This document shows, in pieces, positions 11,297-19,504 of a stretch of 64,000 bases of DNA (its first letter is position 1; each line of letters starts with the position of its first letter). A model generated the notes under the pieces. It saw only the letters and a list, made by a program, of their open reading frames with translations. It had not been told where the DNA came from and did no database searches. Location of the stretch: positions 2,976,001 to 3,040,000 of the forward strand of contig NZ_JAUSYH010000001.1 in NCBI RefSeq assembly GCF_030816715.1. Reading direction: 5' to 3'. Position numbers and translations under genes: made by a program. The stretch comes from Streptomyces achromogenes (GTDB lineage: Bacteria; Actinomycetota; Actinomycetes; Streptomycetales; Streptomycetaceae).

Positions 11297-13242
11297 CGGA
11301 CCGGCATCATCTGCTCGTGTTCGGCGGGACATTCGCCGCCGTGGACGACCGCGGGGACATCAGCGGAGTGAGGGGGACCGGCACGGCCGCCGGGTCCCCG
11401 GAGGGACTGTTCGTCCGGGACGCCCGGCACCTCAGCCGGTGGCAGCTGACCGTCGACGGCGCCGTGCCGGAGACGCTCTCGCCGGTGACGGACGGGGAGG
11501 CCGCGCGGTGCGTGCTGGTCCCGCGCGGCGGACGAAACGAACCGCCGGCCTGCACGGTCTTCCGCGAACAGGCCGTCGGGGACAGCTCGTTCGTGGAGTC
11601 GCTGCGGGTGGTCAGCAACCGTCCGGTGGCGACGACGGTACGTCTCGCGGTGACCGCGGACGCCGACTTCGCCGACCAGTTCGAGCTGCGCGCCGACCAC
11701 CGCACCTACGCGAAGACCGGGGCCGTCCGCGGCCGCCAGGTCCTCGACGACGGGGTGGAGTTCGGCTACCGGCGCGGCGCGTGGGCGTCCTGCACGACGG
11801 TGACGGCCGAGCCCGCGCCGGACGGTGTGGAGGAGACCGGCACCGGGGCCCGCCGTCTGGTGTGGAGGCTGGAACTGGAACCGCACGGCGCGGCCGAGCT
11901 GGTCCTGCGGGTGATGGCCCGGCCGCACGGCGAGCGGCGGGCCCTGCGCGTGCCCCGCTCGCCGGCCTCCGTCGCCGGTCAACTCCAGGCGCTGGAGGAC
12001 GAGTTCACCGAGGGGGTGGCGTTCCCCACCGGTTGGCCCGCCCTGGCCGCCGCCTGCGCCCGCGGTCTCGCGGACCTGGCCGCGCTCCAGGTCCTCGCGG
12101 CCGGTCCGGACGGCGAGGAACTGCGCGTGCCGGCGGCGGGCGCCCCCTGGTTCCTGACCCTGCTGGGCCGCGACGCCCTCCTCACCTCCCTCTTCACGCT
12201 CCCCTACCGCCCCCGCACGGCCGCCGCCACGCTGCTGGCGCTGGCCGCGGCCCAGGCCACCGAGGCGTCGCCGCGGACGGTGTCCCAGCCCGGCAAGATC
12301 GTGCACGAGGTACGGCACGGCGAGCTCGCGCACTTCGGGCAGGTGCCGTTCGGCCGCTACTACGGCTCGGTCGACGCCACCCCGCTGTTCCTCGTCCTGC
12401 TCGGCGCGTACGTCGAACGGACCGCGGACACCGCGCTGGCCCGGCGTCTGGAGCCGCACGCCCGGGCGGCGGTCGGCTGGATGCTGGACCACGGCGGGCT
12501 CACCACCCGCGGCTACCTCGTCTACCGGGCCGACCAGGGCGGTCTGGCCAACCAGAACTGGAAGGACTCCCCCGGTTCCATCTGCTCCGCCGACGGCGTC
12601 CGCGCGACCGGGGCCGTGACGGCGGCCGGGGCCCAGGGGTACGCCTACGACGCGCTGCGCCGCACGGCGTGGACGGCGCGCACGGTGTGGGGCGACGCGT
12701 CGTACGCGGCCCTGCTGGAACAGGCGGCCGCCGATCTGCGCGACCGTTTCCAGCGGGACTTCTGGATGCCGGACCGCTCCTTCCCGGCGCTCGCCCTGGA
12801 CGGCGCGGGCCGCCAGGTGGACGCACTGGCCTCGGACGCCGGGCATCTGCTGTGGTCCGGGCTGCTGGACAAGGAGTACGGGGAAGTGGTCGGCCGGCGC
12901 CTGCTCGAGCCGGACTTCTTCTCCGGCTGGGGCGTGCGCACGCTGGCGGCCGGGCAGCCGGCGTACCACCCGCTCTCCTACCACCGCGGGTCGGTCTGGC
13001 CGCACGACAACGCGCTGATCGCGCTGGGGCTCGCCCGCTACGGCCTGCACGACGAGGCCCGGACGGTCGCGCACGCACTGGTCGACGCGGCGGCCGCGAC
13101 GGGGCACCGGCTCCCCGAGGTCCTTGCGGGCTACGGCCGCGACACCCACGCGGAGCCGGTGCCGTACCCGCACGCGTGCGCACGGGAGTCACGGTCGGCC
13201 GCGGCGCCGCTGGCCCTGCTGACGGCGGTCGGCGGCGCGTAG
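11293..13242 (+). CDS. Glycogen debranching-type amylo-alpha-1,6-glucosidase
   Basis: A 649-residue protein with an N-terminal GDE beta-domain (about residues 10-200: an FVRDARHLSRW motif, then beta-rich sequence) and a C-terminal (alpha/alpha)6 amylo-1,6-glucosidase domain. The C-terminal domain shows LLGRDALLTS, the QNWKDSPGS active-site loop and YHRGSVWPHDNALIA. Predicted activity is hydrolysis of alpha-1,6 or related glucosidic links in the cytosol. The ATG at 11293 overlaps the previous stop by four bases, so translation is coupled and both enzymes probably serve one sugar route under the divergent ROK regulator. The family also covers non-glycogen substrates, so specificity is open. Confidence 0.85.
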   Translation: MTDRHHLLVFGGTFAAVDDRGDISGVRGTGTAAGSPEGLFVRDARHLSRWQLTVDGAVPETLSPVTDGEAARCVLVPRGGRNEPPACTVFREQAVGDSSFVESLRVVSNRPVATTVRLAVTADADFADQFELRADHRTYAKTGAVRGRQVLDDGVEFGYRRGAWASCTTVTAEPAPDGVEETGTGARRLVWRLELEPHGAAELVLRVMARPHGERRALRVPRSPASVAGQLQALEDEFTEGVAFPTGWPALAAACARGLADLAALQVLAAGPDGEELRVPAAGAPWFLTLLGRDALLTSLFTLPYRPRTAAATLLALAAAQATEASPRTVSQPGKIVHEVRHGELAHFGQVPFGRYYGSVDATPLFLVLLGAYVERTADTALARRLEPHARAAVGWMLDHGGLTTRGYLVYRADQGGLANQNWKDSPGSICSADGVRATGAVTAAGAQGYAYDALRRTAWTARTVWGDASYAALLEQAAADLRDRFQRDFWMPDRSFPALALDGAGRQVDALASDAGHLLWSGLLDKEYGEVVGRRLLEPDFFSGWGVRTLAAGQPAYHPLSYHRGSVWPHDNALIALGLARYGLHDEARTVAHALVDAAAATGHRLPEVLAGYGRDTHAEPVPYPHACARESRSAAAPLALLTAVGGA

Positions 13243-13444
13243 CCGGAAGTGGCGGTGGCGGTGGCGGCAGTGGAAATGGGGATGGGGATGGGGGCGGGGT
13301 GTTTGGCGTGGCGTTTGCGCGGTGTTTGCCGAGCGCTGGCCCAGGGGGCTGAACGCGGGCCGGGAGCAGGCCGTACGAAACTGTGGCGGATCCGGCCCGC
13401 CTCGGATCCGCCGATCGCCAGGCTTCGTACGGAAGGACCCTCGG

Positions 13445-15490
13445 GTGCCTGTCTCCACCTCCACCCCCTCATCCCCGCTGCCCGACTCGACAGACCCCGA
13501 GGAGGCCCCGGCGGCCCCGGCGGCCCCGACCGCCCAGGCGGAACCTGCGGAGGAGGCGGCGAGGACCGCGAACACGGCCGACCCCGGCCCGGCGGAGGCC
13601 ACGGGGGAAGCGGGGGAAGCGGCAGGGGACGCCGTGGAACCCGCGGGGGACGCGGACGTGGCTGCGGGGGACGCGGGGGAAGCCGCAGTTGAGATATCGG
13701 GGGACGCGGCAGAAGCCGTAGGGGAAGCCGCGGCTGAGACCGCAGGGGACGCGGCGGAACCCGCAGAGGACGACGCGGCGGAGGGCGCAACGGACGCCGC
13801 CGGCGGGGCGGGTGTCGTCGCGGAGGCCCGCTGGTGGCGCTGGCGGAGCCGGCATCCGCGGGCGGCCCGGGTGGTGTGGTGGACGGTGACCGTCCTCGCG
13901 TTCGGGCTCGTGCTCGGGGCGCTGCTGCTGCCCAACCGGATCGCCGGGCTCGAGGTCAACAGGTTCACGCGGCTGCCCGGGGAGGCCATCATCGGGGCGG
14001 CCTTGCTGCTGGCGCTGCCCCGGCGGCCGCGGACGGTGGTCGCGGCGCTGGGCGGGGTGCTTCTCGGCGCGCTGACCGTGCTGAACGTGCTCGACATGGA
14101 GTTCACGGAGTACCTGGGGCGTGACTTCGACCTCGTCCTGGACTGGGGCCTGCTGGACGACGCCCAGTCCTACGTGGCGGACTCGATGGGCCGGGCGACG
14201 GCGGTGGGCGCCGCGGTCGGCCTCGTCCTGCTCGTCGTGCTGCTGTCCGCGCTGATGGCCCTGGCGGCCGTCCGGATCAGCGATCTGATGGCGCGCGACA
14301 CCCGGCGGGCGACCCGGGCGACCCTGATCGCCGCCACGGCGTGGGTCACCTGCTCCGTCGTGGGCCTGCAGATCGCCGGGATGCCCGTCGCCTCGCACCG
14401 CAGCGCGGACACGCTCGTGAAGAAGGCCCGGCAGGTGCGGCAGACCATCAAGGACGAGGCCACCTTCGGCAAGGAGGTCCGCCACGACACGTTCGGCGCC
14501 ACCCCGGCCGACCAGCTCGTGCCGGACCTGCGCGGCAAGGACATGATCTTCACGTTCATCGAGAGCTACGGCCGCAGCGCCATCGAGGACCCGGTCATGG
14601 CGCCGGGCGTCGACAAGACGCTGGGCGCGAGCACACAGGCCCTGGCGAAGGCCGGCTTCCACGCCAAGAGCGGCTGGCTGACGTCGGCCACGTACGGCGG
14701 GAGCAGCTGGCTCGGCCACTCCACCACGCTGTCCGGCCTGTGGGTCGACAACCAGCAGCGCTATCGCTCGGTGATGGCCAGCGACCACCTGTCCTTGACG
14801 AAGGCGTTCAGGAAGACCGGTGCCTGGGACACCGTCGGCGTGATGCCGGGCATCCAGAAGGGCTGGCCGGAGGCCAAGTACTACGGACTGGACAAGGTCT
14901 ACAACGCCTTCGAGATGGGTTACCAGGGACCGAAGTTCAGCTGGTCGACGATGCCCGACCAGTACGCCCTGGAGGCGTTCCAGCGGCTGGAGCACGGCCG
15001 TACCGACCGCGACAAGCCGCTGATGTCGGAGATCATCCTGACCTCCAGCCACCAGCCGTGGGCCCCGATCCCGAAGATGGTGGACTGGGACTCCCTCGGT
15101 GACGGCTCGGTGTTCGAGGGCATCGAGAAGGACGGCAAGAAGGCGTCGGACGTCATCGCCGACGGCACCGCGTCCAAGGAGGAGTACGGCAAGTCGATCC
15201 AGTACTCGGTGACCGCGCTCACCCAGTGGCTCGAGCGTTACGGCACCGACGACACGGTCCTGGTCGTCCTCGGCGACCACCAGCCGATCGCCCGGGTCAG
15301 CGGCGACAACGCCAGCCGGGACGTGCCGATCTCCCTGGTCGCCAAGGACCCCAAGGTCCTCGACAAGATCGCCGGATGGAACTGGACGGACGGCCTCAAG
15401 CCGGCCCACAACGCCCCGGTCTGGAAGATGAGCGCGTTCCGCGACAAGTTCCTCACCGCCTACGGCTCGACCCCCCACCCGACAGGCTGA
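13445..15490 (+). CDS. LTA-synthase-like membrane sulfatase-fold protein
   Basis: 681 residues. The first ~125 are a Pro/Ala/Glu/Asp-rich tail built of GDA/GEA/EPA repeats. Then come about five membrane helices, roughly residues 140-315. A C-terminal sulfatase/alkaline-phosphatase-fold domain faces outside (IFTFIESYGRSAIED, SSWLGHSTTLSG, VLGDHQPIARVSGDN). This is the LtaS/MdoB-like layout, a phosphoglycerol or related transferase acting on cell-envelope polymers. The start is GTG at 13445, about eight bases after GGAAGGA. An open frame extends to 13322 without a ribosome site. The gene stands alone. The acidic tail is probably cytoplasmic and disordered. Confidence 0.83.
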   Translation: MPVSTSTPSSPLPDSTDPEEAPAAPAAPTAQAEPAEEAARTANTADPGPAEATGEAGEAAGDAVEPAGDADVAAGDAGEAAVEISGDAAEAVGEAAAETAGDAAEPAEDDAAEGATDAAGGAGVVAEARWWRWRSRHPRAARVVWWTVTVLAFGLVLGALLLPNRIAGLEVNRFTRLPGEAIIGAALLLALPRRPRTVVAALGGVLLGALTVLNVLDMEFTEYLGRDFDLVLDWGLLDDAQSYVADSMGRATAVGAAVGLVLLVVLLSALMALAAVRISDLMARDTRRATRATLIAATAWVTCSVVGLQIAGMPVASHRSADTLVKKARQVRQTIKDEATFGKEVRHDTFGATPADQLVPDLRGKDMIFTFIESYGRSAIEDPVMAPGVDKTLGASTQALAKAGFHAKSGWLTSATYGGSSWLGHSTTLSGLWVDNQQRYRSVMASDHLSLTKAFRKTGAWDTVGVMPGIQKGWPEAKYYGLDKVYNAFEMGYQGPKFSWSTMPDQYALEAFQRLEHGRTDRDKPLMSEIILTSSHQPWAPIPKMVDWDSLGDGSVFEGIEKDGKKASDVIADGTASKEEYGKSIQYSVTALTQWLERYGTDDTVLVVLGDHQPIARVSGDNASRDVPISLVAKDPKVLDKIAGWNWTDGLKPAHNAPVWKMSAFRDKFLTAYGSTPHPTG

Positions 15491-15513
15491 CCGGCCGGCG
15501 GCGGGCGGTGCCC

Positions 15514-15634
15514 GCGGGCCGGGGGCCTCGGGCCGGAGGCGGCGGGCCGGGGGCCTCGGGCCGGAGGCGGCGGGCCGGGGGCCGCCGGGCCCCTCAGCCG
15601 CCCGAGGTTCAGCAACCCGGGTTCAGCAACCCGG
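15514..15634. repeat. Short tandem repeats between the convergent sulfatase and dus genes
   Basis: Two perfect 28-bp units (15514-15541 and 15542-15569) and a partial third, built from GGGCCGGGGGCCTCGG-like sequence. They are followed by a 14-bp unit GTTCAGCAACCCGG repeated at 15607-15620 and 15621-15634, with a partial third copy running into the dus stop. The GC-rich block may form secondary structure that ends both transcripts, but no clean intrinsic terminator is visible. Confidence 0.8.
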
Positions 15635-15636
15635 GT

Positions 15637-16779
15637 TCAGCCGCCCGAGGTGTCGAGTTCCGCCTCCTCGCTGATGCCCGCGCAGTCGTACGGGTCCTTC
15701 AGCCAGCCGTCCGGGAGGACGACCCTGTTGTTGCCGGAGGTACGGCCGCGGGGGCCGTCGGCGCCGGCGGGCCAGGGCTGGTCGAGGTCCAGTTCGTCGA
15801 GTCCGGCCCGCAGGTCGGCGAGGGAGGAGGTGATCGCGAGGCGTTTGCGCATCTCGCTGCCGACCGCGAAGCCCTTGAGGTACCAGGCGACGTGCTTGCG
15901 GAAGTCGACGACGCCCTTGGACTCGTCGCCGATCCACTCGCCGAGGAGGGTCGCGTGGCGGACCATGACGTCGGCGACCTCACGCAGCGACGGCTCGGCG
16001 ATGTCGTCCGGGCGGCCCTCGAAGGCGGCCACGAGGTCGGCGAACAGCCACGGGCGGCCCAGGCAGCCGCGTCCGACGACGACCCCGTCGCAGCCGGTCT
16101 CGCGGACCATCCGCAGCGCGTCCCGCGCCGACCAGATGTCGCCGTTGCCGAGGACGGGGATCTCCGGGACGTGTTCCTTCAGGCGCGCGATCGCCTCCCA
16201 GTCGGCCGTGCCGCCGTAGTGCTGGGCGGCCGTGCGGCCGTGCAGGGCGATGGCCGTCACGCCCTCCTCGACGGCGATGCGGCCCGCGTCGAGATAGGTG
16301 ATGTGGTCGTCGTCGATGCCCTTACGCATCTTCATGGTGACGGGCAGGTCGCCGGCGCCGCTGACGGCCTCGCGCAGGATCGCGCGCAGCAGGTGGCGCT
16401 TGTACGGGAGCGCGGAGCCGCCGCCCTTGCGGGTCACCTTGGGGACCGGGCAGCCGAAGTTGAGGTCGATGTGGTCGGCGAGGTCCTCCTCCGCGATCAT
16501 GCGGACGGCCTTGCCGACGGTGGCCGGGTCGACGCCGTACAGCTGGATCGAACGCGGCTTCTCGGTCGCGTCGAAGCGGATCAGCTGCATGGTCTTCTCG
16601 TTGCGTTCGACCAGCGCCCGGGTCGTGATCATCTCGCTGACGAACAGGCCCTTGCCGCCACTGAACTCCCTGCACAGGGTGCGGAAGGGCGCGTTCGTGA
16701 TCCCGGCCATGGGGGCCAGGACGACGGGCGGCCGGACGGTGTGCGGGCCGATCTGCAGGGGGGACACGGGCGTGGACAT
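15637..16779 (-). CDS. dusB: tRNA-dihydrouridine synthase, DusB type
   Basis: An FMN-dependent, NADPH-using reductase that forms dihydrouridine in the tRNA D-loop. 380 residues: a TIM barrel opening with LAPMAGITNAPFR, the catalytic-Cys region NFGCPVPKVTRKGGGSAL, the HGRTAAQHYGG and PVLGNGDIW motifs, and a helical C-terminal domain. DusB is the actinobacterial form. The start is ATG at 16779 (MSTPVSPLQIG), where family homology begins. The open frame to 16848 adds a non-conserved extension. The ribosome site (GGAG) is close to the ATG. Stand-alone gene. Confidence 0.94.
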   Translation of the reverse strand: MSTPVSPLQIGPHTVRPPVVLAPMAGITNAPFRTLCREFSGGKGLFVSEMITTRALVERNEKTMQLIRFDATEKPRSIQLYGVDPATVGKAVRMIAEEDLADHIDLNFGCPVPKVTRKGGGSALPYKRHLLRAILREAVSGAGDLPVTMKMRKGIDDDHITYLDAGRIAVEEGVTAIALHGRTAAQHYGGTADWEAIARLKEHVPEIPVLGNGDIWSARDALRMVRETGCDGVVVGRGCLGRPWLFADLVAAFEGRPDDIAEPSLREVADVMVRHATLLGEWIGDESKGVVDFRKHVAWYLKGFAVGSEMRKRLAITSSLADLRAGLDELDLDQPWPAGADGPRGRTSGNNRVVLPDGWLKDPYDCAGISEEAELDTSGG

Positions 16780-16879
16780 TGCTCCATTGTCGCGTATGCG
16801 AAGGGGTAGTCCGCTTCCCGGTTGCCCGCGAGATCGTGCAGGACTCATTAGTTAGACGCACTATCGATATCGGCGTACG

Positions 16880-18334
16880 ATGGAACGCATGCCCGAGCTC
16901 AGCCCTCGCCGACGTCTCCTGGTTCTCGCGATCTGCTGTATGAGCCTGCTGATCGTGAGCCTGGACGTCACGGTCCTGAACGTCGCCCTGCCCGCGATGC
17001 AGCGCGACCTGCACGCGACGACCGCCGGCCTCCAGTGGACGATCGACGCCTACACCCTGGTCCTGGCGGCGCTGCTGATGCTGGCCGGGTCGACCGCCGA
17101 CCGCGTCGGCCGCAAGAAGGTGTTCATGGCCGGCCTGGTCGTGTTCGCCGCCGGCTCCCTGCTGTGCTCGCTCGCCCCGAACCTGGAGCTGCTGGTCGCG
17201 GCGCGGACGGTGCAGGCGGTCGGCGGCTCGATGCTGAACCCGGTCGCCATGTCGATCATCACCAACACCTTCACCGATCCGCGCGAGCGCGCCCGGGCGA
17301 TCGGCGTGTGGGGTGCGGTGGTGGGCATCTCGATGGCCGCGGGCCCGCTGCTGGGCGGACTGCTCGTGGAGTCGGTGGGCTGGCGCTCCATCTTCTGGAT
17401 CAACCTGCCGGTCGGCCTGGCGGCCCTGCTGGCCACCCTGCGGTACGTCCCCGAGTCGCGTGCGCCGAAGGCCCGCCGCCCCGATCCGGTCGGCCAGCTG
17501 CTGGTCATCGTCCTCTTCGGCAGTCTGACGTACGCGATCATCGAGGCTCCCGAGGCGGGCGCGACCACCAGCGGTCCCTTCGCCGCCGTCGCGGTCGCCG
17601 CCCTGCTGGGCCTGCTGCGGTACGAGCCCCGCCGCGCCGAACCCCTCATCGACCTGCGTTTCTTCCGCTCGGCGCCGTTCAGCGGGGCGACCGTCGTCGC
17701 GATCAGCGCGTTCGCCGCGCTGGGCGGGTTCCTGTTCCTGTCGACGCTGTACCTGCAGAACGTGCGGGGCCTCGACGCCCTGCACGCGGGGCTGTGGATG
17801 CTCCCCATGGCGGTGCCGACGTTCCTGTGCGCCCCGCTGTCGGGCCGGCTGGTGGGCGCCCGCGGCCCGCGGCTGCCGCTGGTGGTCGCGGGGACGGCGA
17901 TGACGCTCAGCGGGCTGCTGTTCGCCCTGTTCGACGCGGAGACGTCCGACGCGACGCTGTTCCTCGGGTACGTGCTGTTCGGGGTGGGCTTCGGGTTCGT
18001 GAACGCGCCCATCACCAACACGGCGGTGTCGGGCATGCCGCGCAGTCAGGCGGGGGTTGCGGCGGCGGTCGCCTCCACCAGCCGCCAGCTGGGCCAGACC
18101 CTCGGCGTCGCGGTGATCGGCGCCGTTCTGGCGGCGGGCGTGAGCGCCTCGTCGTACCGCGCCACCTTCACCGAGGCCGCCGTCCCCGGCTGGTGGATCC
18201 TCACCGGCTGCGGCGCGGTCGTCCTCGCCCTCGGTGTCCTGACCACCGGCCCGTGGGCCCGACGCACGGCCGAGCGCACCGCGGAGCAGCTGGAGGCCCC
18301 GGACGTCCGCGAGGCGGCGGGCGTCACCGCCTGA
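16880..18334 (+). CDS. MFS drug-efflux transporter, DHA2 (14-helix) type
   Basis: 484 residues. The N-terminus LLIVSLDVTVLNVALP and the motif GSTADRVGRKKVF after helix 2 are hallmarks of the EmrB/QacA proton-antiport exporters. About 14 membrane helices are predicted. The ATG at 16880 has no ribosome site. The ATG nine bases later follows GGAA. The upstream TTAGTTAGAC / ACTATCGATAT stretch is AT-rich and probably the promoter. No regulator gene adjoins it directly. The XRE-type regulator at 18411-19403 is convergent and more likely serves the next MFS gene. Substrate unknown. Confidence 0.88.
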   Translation: MERMPELSPRRRLLVLAICCMSLLIVSLDVTVLNVALPAMQRDLHATTAGLQWTIDAYTLVLAALLMLAGSTADRVGRKKVFMAGLVVFAAGSLLCSLAPNLELLVAARTVQAVGGSMLNPVAMSIITNTFTDPRERARAIGVWGAVVGISMAAGPLLGGLLVESVGWRSIFWINLPVGLAALLATLRYVPESRAPKARRPDPVGQLLVIVLFGSLTYAIIEAPEAGATTSGPFAAVAVAALLGLLRYEPRRAEPLIDLRFFRSAPFSGATVVAISAFAALGGFLFLSTLYLQNVRGLDALHAGLWMLPMAVPTFLCAPLSGRLVGARGPRLPLVVAGTAMTLSGLLFALFDAETSDATLFLGYVLFGVGFGFVNAPITNTAVSGMPRSQAGVAAAVASTSRQLGQTLGVAVIGAVLAAGVSASSYRATFTEAAVPGWWILTGCGAVVLALGVLTTGPWARRTAERTAEQLEAPDVREAAGVTA

Positions 18335-18410
18335 CCCGCGCAAGGCCGCGGGATCGCGGAGCGGCGGCCGAGCATGGCCGCGCGTCCCGGCCTGATCGAC
18401 CGGAGGACCG

Positions 18411-19403
18411 TCACCGCGCCGCGCCCTGGGCGTACGCATGCAGCTTCTCCAGACGTTCCCGGCTCTCCTCGTCCACCGGCGTGTACGTCACCATGCGCGC
18501 CCCGTGGTCCGGGCTCAGCCAGAGGTCGGTGTGGGTGAGGGTGAGGAGGCCGACGTGGGGGTTGCGGAACTCCTTGGTCTTGCTGCGGCCGACCACCACC
18601 TCGTAACGCTCCCAGTTCTCGCGGAACTCCGGTGACTCCGCCTGCAGTCGCTTGACCAGCATCTTCCACGCGGGCTCGGAGAGGTGACCGGCCATCGAGG
18701 CGCGCAGTTTCGCCGCCATCAGGCGCATGGACGCGTCGAGGTGGACGACCGACTCGCGCCACTGCGGATGGGTGTGGATGAGGACCATGCAGTTGCGGTC
18801 CTGCGGCGGGATCGCGTCGAGGTCGCACAGCAGATGGGCGTAGGTGCGGTTGTAGGCCAGGATGTCGTAGCGGCTGTTCTGGACGCAGGCGGGGAGCGGG
18901 TCGAGCTGGTCGAGCAGCAGACGCACCGCGTCGGTGACGCCGGCGCAGGAGGAGGCGGGCGTCGGGTCCGTCGCGCCGGCCAGCTGGAAGAGGTGGGCCC
19001 GTTCGCTCGGGTCGAGCAGCAGCGTGCGGGCGAGGGCGTCCAGCACCTGGACCGAGACGTGGATGTCCCGGGACTGCTCGAGCCAGGTGTACCAGGTGAC
19101 GCCGACGGCCGAGAGATGGGCGACCTCCTCGCGGCGCAGACCGGGCGTGCGGCGGCGCGCACCGCGCGGGAGGCCGACCTGCTCGGGCGTGATGCGTTCG
19201 CGGCGGCTGCGCAGGAAGGCGGCCAGTTCGTGGCGCCGGGTCTCCGAGCCGCCCGCCGCTCCGGTCGCGCTCATGGTCTCGGCCGCGCTCATCGTCCCGG
19301 CCGAACCCATCGGCCCGACCGGACTCGCCGTCCCGGCCGCTCCGGCCGCACCCGCCGTTGCGGTGGTCGTGGTGCTCGTCGTCTCCTGGGCCATGGTCGT
19401 CAT
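18411..19403 (-). CDS. XRE-family regulator with MmyB-like ligand-binding domain
   Basis: 330 residues. After a Gly/Ala/Ser/Thr/Met-rich tail (about residues 1-53) comes a Cro/C1-type HTH (LRREEVAHLSAVGVTWYTWLEQ). The large C-terminal domain has the MmyB-like features NSRYDILAYNRTYAHLL, TVD-like spacing and LGLLTLTHTDL-type strands, binding an unknown small ligand. These Streptomyces regulators usually act on a divergent oxidoreductase or transporter gene. Here the divergent neighbour is the MFS exporter at 19505, with a dyad in between. Two ATGs (19403 and 19394) compete. GGAG is two bases from the first and eleven from the second. Confidence 0.88.
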   Translation of the reverse strand: MTTMAQETTSTTTTATAGAAGAAGTASPVGPMGSAGTMSAAETMSATGAAGGSETRRHELAAFLRSRRERITPEQVGLPRGARRRTPGLRREEVAHLSAVGVTWYTWLEQSRDIHVSVQVLDALARTLLLDPSERAHLFQLAGATDPTPASSCAGVTDAVRLLLDQLDPLPACVQNSRYDILAYNRTYAHLLCDLDAIPPQDRNCMVLIHTHPQWRESVVHLDASMRLMAAKLRASMAGHLSEPAWKMLVKRLQAESPEFRENWERYEVVVGRSKTKEFRNPHVGLLTLTHTDLWLSPDHGARMVTYTPVDEESRERLEKLHAYAQGAAR

Positions 19404-19449
19404 GTCTCCAGCCTGCCGCCGCGCGGATCCTGTTGCCAGGTACTCCTTC

Positions 19450-19473
19450 TACCAGGATAAGGAGACTCTGGTA
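19450..19473. promoter_or_regulatory. Probable operator between XRE regulator and MFS exporter
   Basis: TACCAG (19450-19455) and CTGGTA (19468-19473) form a dyad with a 12-bp spacer. They are flanked by a second imperfect symmetry, GGTACTCCTT against AAGGAGACTC, across 19439-19474. It sits in the 100-bp divergent gap, within the likely core promoter of both genes, and is the natural binding site for the XRE regulator. Confidence 0.55.
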
Positions 19474-19504
19474 CCCGTCTGTGGGACGGCGCAGGCTCGG
19501 CGGC

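Noticed and set aside
9788..13173. Long minus-strand frames opposite the glycoside hydrolases
   Set aside because: Antisense frames typical of very high GC coding DNA; no homology motif, and the plus-strand proteins are clear.
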